The notes under the pieces were generated by a model. That model had not been told where the DNA came from, ran no database searches, and saw only the letters and a program-made list of their open reading frames with translations. A DNA stretch of 64,000 nucleotides from Cladochytrium replicatum (lineage: Eukaryota; Chytridiomycota; Chytridiomycetes; Cladochytriales; Cladochytriaceae): NCBI GenBank assembly GCA_025526935.1, contig JAHLKD010000063.1:1-64000 (forward strand). The letters run 5' to 3'. Of this stretch, positions 1 through 8,819 are shown piece after piece; position 1 is the stretch's first letter; each line of letters begins with the position of its first letter. A program made the translations under genes and the position numbers.

Positions 1-147
1 TAACCCTAACTAACCCTAACTAACCCTAACTAACCCTAACTAACCCTAACTAACCCTAACTAACCCTAACTAACCCTAACTAACCCTAACTAACCCTAAC
101 TAACCCTAACTAACCCTAACTAACCCTAACTAACCCTAACTAACCCC
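1..147. repeat. Telomere array, 10-bp unit
   Basis: Fourteen perfect copies of TAACCCTAAC fill positions 1-140, followed by a partial unit and the first unique bases near 147. Read on the G-rich strand the unit is TTAGGGTTAG, that is, a canonical TTAGGG alternating with a short TTAG. The array sits at the very first base with its C-rich strand running inward from the end, as expected for the left telomere of a linear chromosome. The perfect 10-base periodicity argues against random decay of a TTAGGG array. Confidence 0.95.
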
Positions 148-380
148 GCAACCTCGAACGCGTCGCGTAGGAACTCCTCTGTATGAACTCTAGGATTGGT
201 GCCCAACCCTTCCTTGGCGGGATGGGAAGCTCGACAATGCTTCCTCAAAGCATCTCTCTCCTTGTATTCCCTGTGGTCCTTGCCAGTGCAAAGCGTGCAC
301 ACGAGCATGCCATCTTCCCTGGTGATCCACTCCATCCTGGGTTCCTTGATGCGGTTGCTCAGCTGGTCTAACATGGACAT
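126..380 (-). pseudogene. C2H2-like ORF truncated by the telomere
   Basis: An 84-codon frame begins with ATG at 380 and reads towards the chromosome end. It contains CTLCTGKDHREY and then RDALRKHCRASH, giving a Cys-x2-Cys ... His-x4-His pattern that resembles a single C2H2 zinc finger. The last residues (LVRVS) and the stop are encoded by the telomere repeat itself, so the original gene was cut and capped. Telomere-adjacent fungal genes are often helicases with zinc-binding N termini, but nothing here identifies a helicase. It could be transcribed but is unlikely to encode a complete protein. No gene is visible between 381 and 670. Confidence 0.5.
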
Positions 381-670
381 GATCGAGATTGGCCCGGCTA
401 CTCAAAAAACATGAGCCCTTTAGTGAGAAAGGTCGAGATTGGGTATGTTCACATGTAGTGAGAAGCTCACCAGGGGCAGATTTAGGAGTGGTTTCAGTGA
501 TACCTGGTTGAACAAACTCATTGCAGTCCATTGCAGAAACATCACTGCTGCTAGATTGCATCTAACGGTAGGACCATGAGCACCTAGTATATACTGTACC
601 GTGTGAGAGCATACTTCAGATTGTTGACTAGCTTTGACGAGAGTGGAAGTTGCACTAATAGCAGCGGTAG

Positions 671-1205
671 AAGCTGTGGTATGGCCGGAGAGGAAGTTGA
701 GATCCACTATCTATAGCAGGAAGACCCTGTGGCCAGGTCTTGCCCTGATAACCCCCGGGGTGGCAGAGAAGCTTGTTATCAAGGTGTATGGTTGGTGGAG
801 ATTTTGGACAAACAAATACAAAGAATCAGTTCTCTACACCAGTAGCATGCTCTAGCCCACGAAATCAAAGGAGTCTCTCCCAACAGCATCATCGCCTAAC
901 CCATGAAATGAAAAGACTTAGTGAAAAATCCACCTACAAGAGAGATTGAGATAGCATGAATTACAGTTGAAGCAGAATAAATTGCATCTGGAAGGTCCGT
1001 CCATGGTTAATAAAAATGGGTTGGACGGTCCATCCGCGCCTAATAAAAACGCGTTGGACGGTCCGTCCGCGCCTAATAAAAACGCGTTGGACGGTCCGTC
1101 CGTGGCTAATAAATTCGAGGTGGACGGTCCGTCCGCATTTAATAAATTTGCGTCGGACGGTCCGTCCGAATGTTATTAACATTCCGGCTTGGAATAACTG
1201 TTAGG
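671..1205. repeat. Duplicated subtelomeric block, copy 1
   Basis: This stretch aligns almost base for base with 2817-3333. Shared landmarks are the GATCCACTATCTATAGCAGG string near the start, a central GAATCAGTTCTCTAC segment, and the end AATAACTGTTAGG. It carries a 33-bp palindromic array in its right third. The two copies are direct repeats flanking the satellite region and differ by scattered substitutions and by one array unit. No credible coding gene is seen in it. Confidence 0.85.
990..1167. repeat. 33-bp minisatellite with palindromic core, copy 1
   Basis: The 13-base core GGACGGTCCGTCC, an interrupted palindrome, recurs at 1056, 1089, 1122 and 1155. A one-base variant lies at 1023 and another at 990, so the period is exactly 33. 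Between cores lie AT-rich spacers resembling TAATAAAAACGCGTT. Because 33 is a multiple of three, several frames on both strands stay open as 11-residue repeats, which explains the apparent ORFs. Nothing else suggests that these are translated. Confidence 0.9.
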
Positions 1206-2350
1206 ATCGGTTACGCATCTGTACACGCTCGCCAGACTCGGGATACCAACATCGATGTACTTCTTGTGGGTATGGTATCACGTGACCTTGGATCGAGGTA
1301 CAGATCTGGACCTCGAATAGCTAAAATCATGTGACCCCGGGGCAAGAGACGTCCAAACCACAAGACGTTTTTAGCTTGGTTATTAAACCCAGCGGTGTAC
1401 TTCTTCTGTTCGGCTTGTATGGGGTGCCAGTCGCGCGCGAGCTCGGTTGAGCCGGAAACCATCTCCAAAGTTTGCGAGGTACGGACCTCGAAAAATCATG
1501 TGACCCCCGGAGTGGGATCCAGTACGGATTCTTACCTGCTCGCCAGACTCGGTATACCAAAAGTGGCCTTCTTCATCTATTTGGCTTGTATGGGGTGCCA
1601 GTCGCGCGCGGGCGTGGTTGAGCCGGAAACCAACTCCAAAGTTTGCGAGGTACGGACCTCGAAAAATCACGTGACCCCCGGAGTAGGATCCAGTACGGAT
1701 TCTTACCTTCTCGCCAGACTCGGTATACCAAAAGTGGCCTTCTTCATCTATTCGGCTTGTATGGGGTGCCAGGCGCGCGCGGGCGTGGTTGAGCCGGAAA
1801 CCAACTCCAAAGTTTGCGAGGTACGGACCTCGAAAAATCACGTGACCGTCGGGTATACCAACATCGATGTACTTCTATTCCGCTTGTATGAGGCGCTACT
1901 CGCATGCGGGTGTGGTATCACGTAACCCTTGGGATCGAGGTACAGATCTGGACCTCGAGTAGCTAAACTCACGGCCCCTGGGGTGGGATCGGGTACGGAT
2001 TCTTACCTGCTCGCCAGACTCGGTATGCCCCCATCGACGTACTTCTATTCCGCTTGTATGAGGCGCTACTTGCATGCGGGTATGGTATCACGTTAACTTT
2101 TGGGATCGAGGTACAGATCTGGACCTCGAGTAGCTAAACTCACGCGACCCCTGGGGTAGGATCGGGTACGGATTCTTACCTGCTCGCCAGACTCGGTATA
2201 CCAAAAGTGGCCTTCTTCATCTATTTGGCTTGTATGGGGTGCCAGTCACGCGCGAGCGCGGTTGAGCCGGAAACCAACTCCAAAGTTTACGAGGTACAGA
2301 CCTCGCGAAGTCGCGTGACTCATAGTACCCGGTTGGAACCACTTTCCCGC
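1206..2350. repeat. ~171-bp subtelomeric satellite
   Basis: About six tandem or interspersed monomers are present. The landmark GGCTTGTATGGGGTGCC occurs at 1412, 1583 and 1754, a 171-bp spacing, and returns at 2227. A second monomer type has GCTTGTATGAGGCGCTACT at 1882 and 2052, spaced 170. Several monomers contain TCACGTGAC (CACGTG near 1279, 1668 and 1839). Long open frames on both strands follow from the 171-base period (57 codons) and do not look like genes. Confidence 0.88.
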
Positions 2351-2816
2351 GTGCAAGAGCAGGACAGAAGAACAGCTACCCCACATTGAAACTGCCGTGT
2401 TTCCTCTACATTCACCCGAACCAAATTAACTTCTTCACTGCGCAGATGCAATCGATGTCAGACCCTATCCATATTCCGCGGACATTGCGCCGTTCTGAGT
2501 TGTCTGAGTCGGAATTGGTTCGCGGTTCAGTCTGAATCTGTCCGTCTTTTAACTGACCCTATCGTACAGGAGGGAAATTCCGTGCCTTTACTTGAAAAAG
2601 ATTGCCTACTTCGTGCCACATCCACCCATTGTCATGCAGCATAAGCGATGAAGTCCCTTCTCTTCCTATATCTACAAAATACGGAAAAGTTTACAGAGCT
2701 TGCTCGAATTTGCCGTGGTCTTTTTCAGCTTCAAGAAGATGTTACTCTGCTGTCCGAAACTTTCTCAGATCATGGATGCCACTTTCTGGACTTCGCTGTT
2801 TGGAAATACCCTCGAG
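2351..2816. other. Unique spacer, no gene seen
   Basis: This stretch lies between the satellite and the second copy of the duplicated block. I see no conserved protein, RNA gene or further tandem repeat in it. Its short open frames have no recognisable domain. Confidence 0.5.
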
Positions 2817-3333
2817 AAGCTGTGGTATGGACACGGAGAGGGAGGTGGGATCCACTATCTATAGCAGGAAGACCCTGTGGTCTGGCCTTGCCTCTGGTTT
2901 CCTGACAAGGATATCTCCCGTTGTGGCTGAGAAGCTTGTTATCGCGGTGTAAGGTTGGTGGAGATTTTGGACAATCAAATACAAAGAATCAGTTCTCTAC
3001 TCCAGTAGCATGCTCTTGCCCACGAAATCAAAGGACTCTCGCCCAACAGCATCATCGCTCGGCCCATGAAATGAAAAGACTTAGTGAAAAACCAGCTACA
3101 AGAGAGATTGAGGTAGCATGAATTACAGTTGAAGCCGAATAAATTGCATCTGGAAGGTCCGTCCATGGTTAATAAAAATGGTTGGACGGTCCGTCCGCGC
3201 CTAATAAAAACGCGTTGGACGGTCCGTCCGTGGCTAATAAATTCGAGGTGGACGGTCCGTCCGCATTTAATAAATTCGCGTCGGACGGTCCGTCCAAATG
3301 TTATTAACATTCCGGCTTGGAATAACTGTTAGG
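2817..3333. repeat. Duplicated subtelomeric block, copy 2
   Basis: Near-identical counterpart of 671-1205. It ends in AATAACTGTTAGG and then passes directly into the remains of an NLR first exon at 3333. It contains one fewer 33-bp unit than copy 1. The shared left edge is close to AAGCTGTGGTATGG in both copies. Confidence 0.85.
3152..3295. repeat. 33-bp minisatellite with palindromic core, copy 2
   Basis: Cores begin at 3152 (variant), 3184, 3217, 3250 and 3283, with a spacing of 33 apart from one 32-base step. Spacer sequences match the corresponding spacers of copy 1, so the arrays descend from one ancestor and then changed unit number by one. Confidence 0.9.
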
Positions 3334-3437
3334 CTAGCGATTTTTCCTGTCTTCGTAGATTGTTAAGATGACCTCCTTCCCAGCGTGTTCAACTCAAATG
3401 TTGAAGAATTCGTTCTGGTTCGACTGAGATTTCCCAT
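3333..3437 (-). pseudogene. NLR-5: scrap of TIR-NACHT-WD40 gene exon 1
   Basis: Read on the minus strand from the ATG at 3437, this is clearly homologous to the first exon of NLR-1 (23194-23310). It shares stretches such as GAAGAATTCGTTCTGGTTCG and GATGACCTCCTT (plus-strand reading). One base is lost just after the start codon relative to NLR-1, so the frame soon closes. The fragment ends abruptly at the border of the duplicated block. Nothing of the TIR, NACHT or WD40 parts remains nearby. It shows that the NLR family once reached to within 3.5 kb of the telomere. Confidence 0.8.
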
Positions 3438-3779
3438 TTCAATTGATGTCCATTTGTTGGGAGCACCGCCCCCGGGCGGTTGCCATGTTTGCCCGCTCTT
3501 CCCAAACTGAAGGACTTTATATCCTACCGGGACAGGTTCAAATTCATCGGCATCCAGGCCAGCGTCTCAGCAGTCAGGGTGGTATTTTGCAAGCAAAAAA
3601 ATTCCTGGCGCTCGTGGTGTCGTGGTAGACGATCGTGGGGAGGGCGCACGATCTAGTCACGATACTGGTGCCGCATCGAGCGATTGAGGTGACGGAGCAT
3701 ATCTTTGCATTATTTTCCCACGGTAACGCCACACACCAAAGTAGGACGAGGATGTGCGGGATAAGTTGAGGGCGGCGTC
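3438..3779. other. Spacer, no gene seen
   Basis: No convincing coding or repeated structure. It may contain further eroded sequence of the P5-type ATPase relic to its right, but I could not align any. Confidence 0.4.
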
Positions 3780-4041
3780 AGAGTCTTAACTGCGGGGGAA
3801 GGAGCTGTGACGCTGTCCCGGACGGACGCGAATGATCTTGGTGCCGCTCAAGAGGAAGAAGCGCGAGACTCCCGAGGAACTCCTCAGTCTTGCTGAAAAT
3901 CGAGGGTCTGCAAATCCTCGTCGGAGACGGATACTTGGAAACGGGTACACTCTCACCGGTCCGCGTGCTTTCGGTCACGATGCAGTCGCCGCGGAGGATG
4001 ATCGCGTCGGACGGAACGATGTTGTTTGTTTGGGACGCCAT
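3780..4041 (-). pseudogene. Relic of a P5-type cation-transporting ATPase
   Basis: Reading down from 4041, the frame gives VPSDAIILRGDCIVTES and then TGESVPVSK. This is the actuator-domain signature of P-type ATPases, in the form typical of the P5 (ATP13A/Ypk9/Spf1) subfamily. About 100 bases later a second frame gives LLSGTKIIRVRPGQ, matching the conserved segment that follows TGES in P5 pumps. The two parts are in different frames, and no phosphorylation site or membrane domain is visible. This is a host gene fragment, probably left by a subtelomeric rearrangement. Confidence 0.75.
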
Positions 4042-4204
4042 CGAACATTGCCGTTTGCAAGCGAAAGTTCCAGGAATTCCACTTATCCGTTAGTCGCGCT
4101 GAGAGAGCGAGAGCGGGAGAGCAAGGGCACAGACTGCAAACCAACATGCATTACTTGTTTGAACTTAAAAGTCGTATGTGAATAATACAGCGCATTGAAC
4201 GTGC

Positions 4205-5473
4205 TCATTTGCTGTTCATCGTTCCGGGAAACCACTGACCCAACAGCGAAAGGATCTCGGGTGCGAACGGCTTCGCCAAATGCAACGGCAGGTCATCCCA
4301 GAGCACCTGCATGGGGTTAAGCGGTTTCTTTGCGTGTCGCAAGTAGTGCGTCATGTGCGGAATGACTTCCGCTCGAATGGATTTCGCTTTTGGAACGAGA
4401 CCGAGAGGTTTGTCGACGTGCGATGATCCAAACTGGCCGTCTAGAAAAGAACTTGAGGTTACCAATCCGATCGATTCAACGATCGTATCTGAAATACCGT
4501 ATTCACCGGCAATAGCGAGCACATGGCAGTCAACATAATTCTTGTAGTCCTCCTCGAGTTGGCCAGGAATCTCATAGTTCAAATGATCTCGCCACCATTT
4601 CACTGGTGCCTTGTAGAATCCAAAAGCAATCTTTTTGAAATCTTCGTCCGATTGCCGGATGAGGTCGAAGTTGGCCGACGCTTGCTTATCCATATTTTGC
4701 TGTATTTCTTCTTTTGTTTTACCACCGATCGCATGGCGAACGATCCACCCTCCGACACCACCTCCGGAAGCAGCAGTTTGAGCGATCGTGGAGCGGGCAT
4801 GCGCAGTTGCTGATGAGACAGACTCTCCAAAACCAGTCAGAAAGACTGCACCGAATACTCCCGGAAAATTTCGCTTATCCTCGTGGATGAGTCGAAGAAT
4901 ACGAGGAATGAGGATGGAGCCTATTTGAAGAAATGATTAGGTTAGAGTGAGTTGATTTCACGTAATAATCGTACCTTCACCGTGTCCCGCGATGAATATT
5001 CTGTTGTTGTCAATCGCGGGATGCCTGAGCAGCAGTTCGTAGGCACCGACCGCATCTTGTGCATTCTCCAGAATTCCTGAAATTTACATGTTAGCAATAA
5101 ATTACAGCCGATGGATGTTAGCATATGTACCTGCTTCAAAGTAAGCGCTCTGTTTTCCTTCGCCTTCACTTTTAGCAATACCGCGCTTGTCGAAACGAAG
5201 TGCAGCGATACCCAATCCGGCCAACGCTTCCGCGAGTCGAAACGAGACCATGGAGAGAATCATTCTGGTGGGTTGCTTTCCCATCATCATTTCTACGATG
5301 GGGGGCAGTTGATGAGTGTTTCCATTGCGATCCAAGGGGCCAGAGTCTCCGATTATAAGCACAGCAGGGTACTTGGGATTTCCGGGTTGTGGGAAGGAGA
5401 GAGTTCCAGCGAGAAAGGTCGAGCCGTCGGCAGAGAGGAAAGAGACTTCTTCTTGGTGCAGAGTGGGAGACAT
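4205..5473 (-). CDS. Alpha/beta-hydrolase fold protein without the serine nucleophile
   Basis: Three exons: 5473-5131, 5076-4975 and 4920-4205, joined by GT..AG introns of 54 bases each, give 386 residues. The start MSPTLHQEEVSFLSADG is followed by a strand and oxyanion region (AVLIIGDSGPLDRNGN), a typical ALRFDKRGIAKSEG segment, and the nucleophile elbow IFIAGHGEGSILIP. Relatives of the dienelactone-hydrolase/BAAT type have Gly-His-Ser-Glu-Gly at this elbow; here Ser is replaced by Gly (codon GGT beside the second splice site). The C-terminal part contains EILSLLGQWFPG. The fold assignment is firm, but hydrolytic activity is doubtful. It lies head to head with epsin across 448 bp. Confidence 0.82.
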
Positions 5474-5921
5474 TGTTAAGAATCGAGTTTCTTGTTGGGA
5501 ACGTTGTTGATCTGAGTGAGGTTCACACACACTATTTATGAGGAAGATAAAAATTTGTTTGAAACGTCGAACGGACATCGCCAGCAGGATGGTGAGACAA
5601 CAACGGGTGGAGGAACGAGAGGAATAAGTATCCGACATTGGGGGGCAGTAGATGATAGAATGGGAACGAGGGTTCCCTGTTGATCGCAGCAACAGGTCAA
5701 TAAACTGTTTCTGGCAGAGCCCCAGTAATCTGTACAGAGATGATAAAATACAGCATCAGAGCGGCTGCTAATTAATTAACATTCACCATACCCACCAACG
5801 ACCCTCCGACACACTGTATTATTTAAACTTGTAATTAAATGAAATAATGCCAATACCCACTGCCACTCTCAACCATCAACCATCATCTCAACCCTCAAAG
5901 ACCCCCAACCCTCCGCTCGAA
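5474..5921. promoter_or_regulatory. Divergent promoter region, hydrolase / epsin
   Basis: The region separates two oppositely oriented start codons. Its middle is AT-rich, with TTATTTAAACTTGTAATTAA near 5819-5838 on the epsin side, and it contains no open gene. Any promoter elements are inferred from position only. Confidence 0.45.
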
Positions 5922-8819
5922 ATGTCCAACGCTGCTAAGGGCGCCTTTCGAGGCGTGTATGTAATCTGTAGTGAATGCTACTGTAAAATAGCGCTGATCT
6001 ATATTTGTGTCACAGCAAGAACATGGTTAAAGGATACACAGATGTCCAGGTCAAAGTCAGGTACTCCACCCTACCTTTTGTCTCAATTCATCTATCTAAT
6101 TGTCGGCTCATAGGAATGCCACCTCGAATGAACCGGTACGTTGTCACTTTACCAAACCCAACCAAAAATGTGAAACGCCGATACGTATTTGTCCCGATCT
6201 CTTGGAATTCCGACTAACGCTATCGCTCGCTAGGCTGGACCTTCCACTGCCGATATGGCCGACATTGCTGTCAGAACAGAAGACCCGTAAGAGTTTATAT
6301 GCAACTGGCTGTTTAATATCGTCCAACGTTGTTCAATATATACAGTCGCCTCTTTATGGAAATTATGGAAATTCTCGACAAGCGACTCAACGACAACGGA
6401 AAACAGTGGCGCCATGTGTATAAGGTCTTTTGTGGATTTGAAAATGTGTGATATATAACGACATTTGCTAATTTTATTCTTTCCCACTAAAGTCTTTAAT
6501 CTTGCTCGACTTTCTTCTCCATTACGGCTCCGACAACGTTGTAAATTACGCAAAGGAAAATCTATACATTGTCAAAACTCTCAAAGAGTTTCAGTACATC
6601 GACGAGGATGGCCGCGACCAGGGTGCAAATGGTAGGTGGTGTGAAGAAAAGAATGGAAAGGGGAAGTGCTTGGGGATTGTTGAGAGAGAAGAGCAAATGA
6701 GAAGGTTGAGGAGGAAACGGATATCTTTTCGAAAATTTCAGAACTTGACCTGAGAGGAGAGCCGACCGGTGTTCCGACGGATATTTCTCTTATGAAATTT
6801 TTTGGGCGGTCGAAATATCTGTGCGACAAAATGAGATCTTAAAACTCGGCGGTTGAGGAGGGGTGGAGCAGCAGGCTTTGGTGACGGAAAGCCAGTCAAG
6901 TTGGATGGAGCGGATGAGACGAAATATTTCCAATGTGTATCGAAACGCTTAATCTTCTCTTTTCAGTGCGACAGAAATCCAAGGAAATCACGGCACTTCT
7001 TGCCGACGAAAACAAGCTCAGAGAAGCTCGCCGATCTCGCGGCTCTGGTTCGGGACGTCGCTCCAATTCTCCTGGTCGTTCGAACGCTGGTGATGACTAC
7101 TACAATGAGGATGCCGAAATTAGGAAAGCCCTGGAGGAATCTAGACGAACTGCAGCCCTCGAGGAGCGCTCGAGACAGGCCTCGAGAGTTGAGTAAGTTC
7201 TGCGAAATATTTTTTGACATGTTCTGATGTTTTGCAGATATAATGATACCGACGCAGACCTGGCTCTCGCACTGGAGCTTTCTCGCGAAGAAGACGAGGT
7301 TCGCAAACGCTCTCGCGATAACATCGACTTGTTCGCCTCCATCGACGCTCCTCAGCCGCTCCTCCAAGTCCAACCATACCAGAACGGACAGGGCACCGAT
7401 CCTTTCGCACTCTTTGCGGCCTCGCAGGCACAAGAGCTTCTTGCCGCCCAGCAGCTCCAGCAACAACAGCTTCTCCAGCAGCAGATGGAAACAGCCAGGC
7501 AGCTTCAATTACAGCAGGCAATGAAGAACCAGCAAATATTGGCAGAGCAGGAACGCGCCGCTAGGGAGGCACTTGAGAGAGCTGCTCGCGAAGCTGCAGA
7601 AAAGCAGGCTCGTGAGTTGGCCGCTGCTCAGGCTGCTTTCGGGCTTGTCGACGATGGCACGAGGTTGAGAGACTTGAAAAATACCAAGTATGATAAATCG
7701 ACCTTCAAGTTTCATTTTATGGTTTTAACGGTTTCACGCAGTGTTCAACTTGATCCTTTTGCAAACTTTCCTCGAAACCAAACTCCCGCGCTAATAGCAC
7801 AACCAACTGGATCCACTCTCAATCCTTTCGGTGGCACACCGGCACCTTCCATTCCTGCCCCCACACCCGATCCATTCTCTGGATTTACTAGCGGAGGATC
7901 AACTGGCGCATTTTCCAACCCAGTAGGTGCACGCTCCTGGGTCCTGTTTCTCGGATATTAACAGCTTTCATAGCTCGTTCCCACCGCAACCGGTCAGTCC
8001 AGCTCTATGTACTCCGGAGGTGGAATTGGAAATCAGTCACCCGCGTTCCGTGCGGCTGCTTCACCGTCCTTCTCCGCGCTAACACCTCCCCAACCTACCG
8101 CAGGATATGGTGGCGCTAACGCATATGGTGCTCAAGGTGGAAGCAACGCTTTTAGCGCACAGGGCGGAAGCAGCGCCTTTGGCGCTCAGTTAGGTGCTGG
8201 TGCATTTGGTGCTCAAGGTGGCAGCAATGCGTTTGGTTCGCAGTCGAACAACATCTTTGGTGGTACTGGTGGTAACGCCATGGGCCAGAACAACAACATG
8301 TTTGGCGGTGCGTCGTCCAACCCAATGGGTTTCGGAAGCGCTGGGATGTCGGCACCTTCCACCACTTCCAACATGAATCTAGGCTTCACCAACACCGGAA
8401 TGTCATCCTCTGCTTCAGGAGCAGACATGATCTCGCTCCAGCCCTCCAAAAATAACAACAGCATCCTCGCTGGTCTTGACCCTCTCGCACCATCCACATT
8501 GCCTTCCTCAACACCCAAAAATCCATTCGCACCCGCAGGTAGCGCTTCCAACAACAACAACCGTGGATACCAATGGGACTCCTCTCCAAGCAACGGCGCG
8601 ACTTTGGGACAGTTGAGCCAGATGGGGGGTGGTGGTGGATCCTCTTTCGGACAGCAGCAGGGAATGCAAGGTTTCGGGCTGCAACCGATCGGTGGTATGG
8701 GAATGGGACAGCAACCTGGAATGAACAATCAGATGTTTGGTGGTGTTCAGGGTGGGGGCCAATTCGGTGCACATCCGTTTGGCTCGCAGCAACAGCAGCA
8801 ACAACCAAGTTTCTTCTGA
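5922..8819 (+). CDS. ENT1: Epsin (ENTH-domain endocytic adaptor)
   Basis: Ten exons: 5922-5956, 6016-6060, 6114-6135, 6234-6286, 6346-6424, 6493-6631, 6967-7192, 7238-7687, 7742-7922 and 7974-8819. Together they give 691 residues. Residues ~1-145 form the ENTH domain: KNMVKGYTDVQVKVRNATSN, then DKRLNDNGKQWRHVYK and LKEFQYIDEDGRDQG. ENTH binds PI(4,5)P2 and bends membrane. Two ubiquitin-interacting motifs follow (DAEIRKALEESRR and DADLALALELSREEDE), then a Gln-rich coiled region. DPF motifs are adaptor-binding, and NPF motifs (LNPFGG, KNPFAP) bind EH domains. The tail is Gly/Gln/Asn-rich. It acts at the plasma membrane in clathrin-mediated uptake of ubiquitinated cargo. The start is set by homology at MSNAAKGAFRG and a perfect GTATGT donor. 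Confidence 0.95.

Noticed and set aside
961-1204. ORFs made of 11-residue repeats
   Set aside because: All arise from the 33-bp unit; no codon bias or start context supports translation.
1383-1925. Long ORFs on both strands in the satellite
   Set aside because: They follow from a 171-base period without stops; the residues repeat every 57 codons and match no protein type.
990-3295. CRISPR-like look of the 33-bp arrays
   Set aside because: Spacers are themselves repeated between the two arrays and within them, the period is a simple tandem unit, and the host is a eukaryote.
3530-3560. GGTTCAAATTC resembling a tRNA B box
   Set aside because: No matching stems, acceptor arm or A box at the right distance.
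8213-8728. Minus-strand ORF opposite the epsin tail
   Set aside because: Mirror of Gly/Asn/Gln-rich epsin codons; no independent features.
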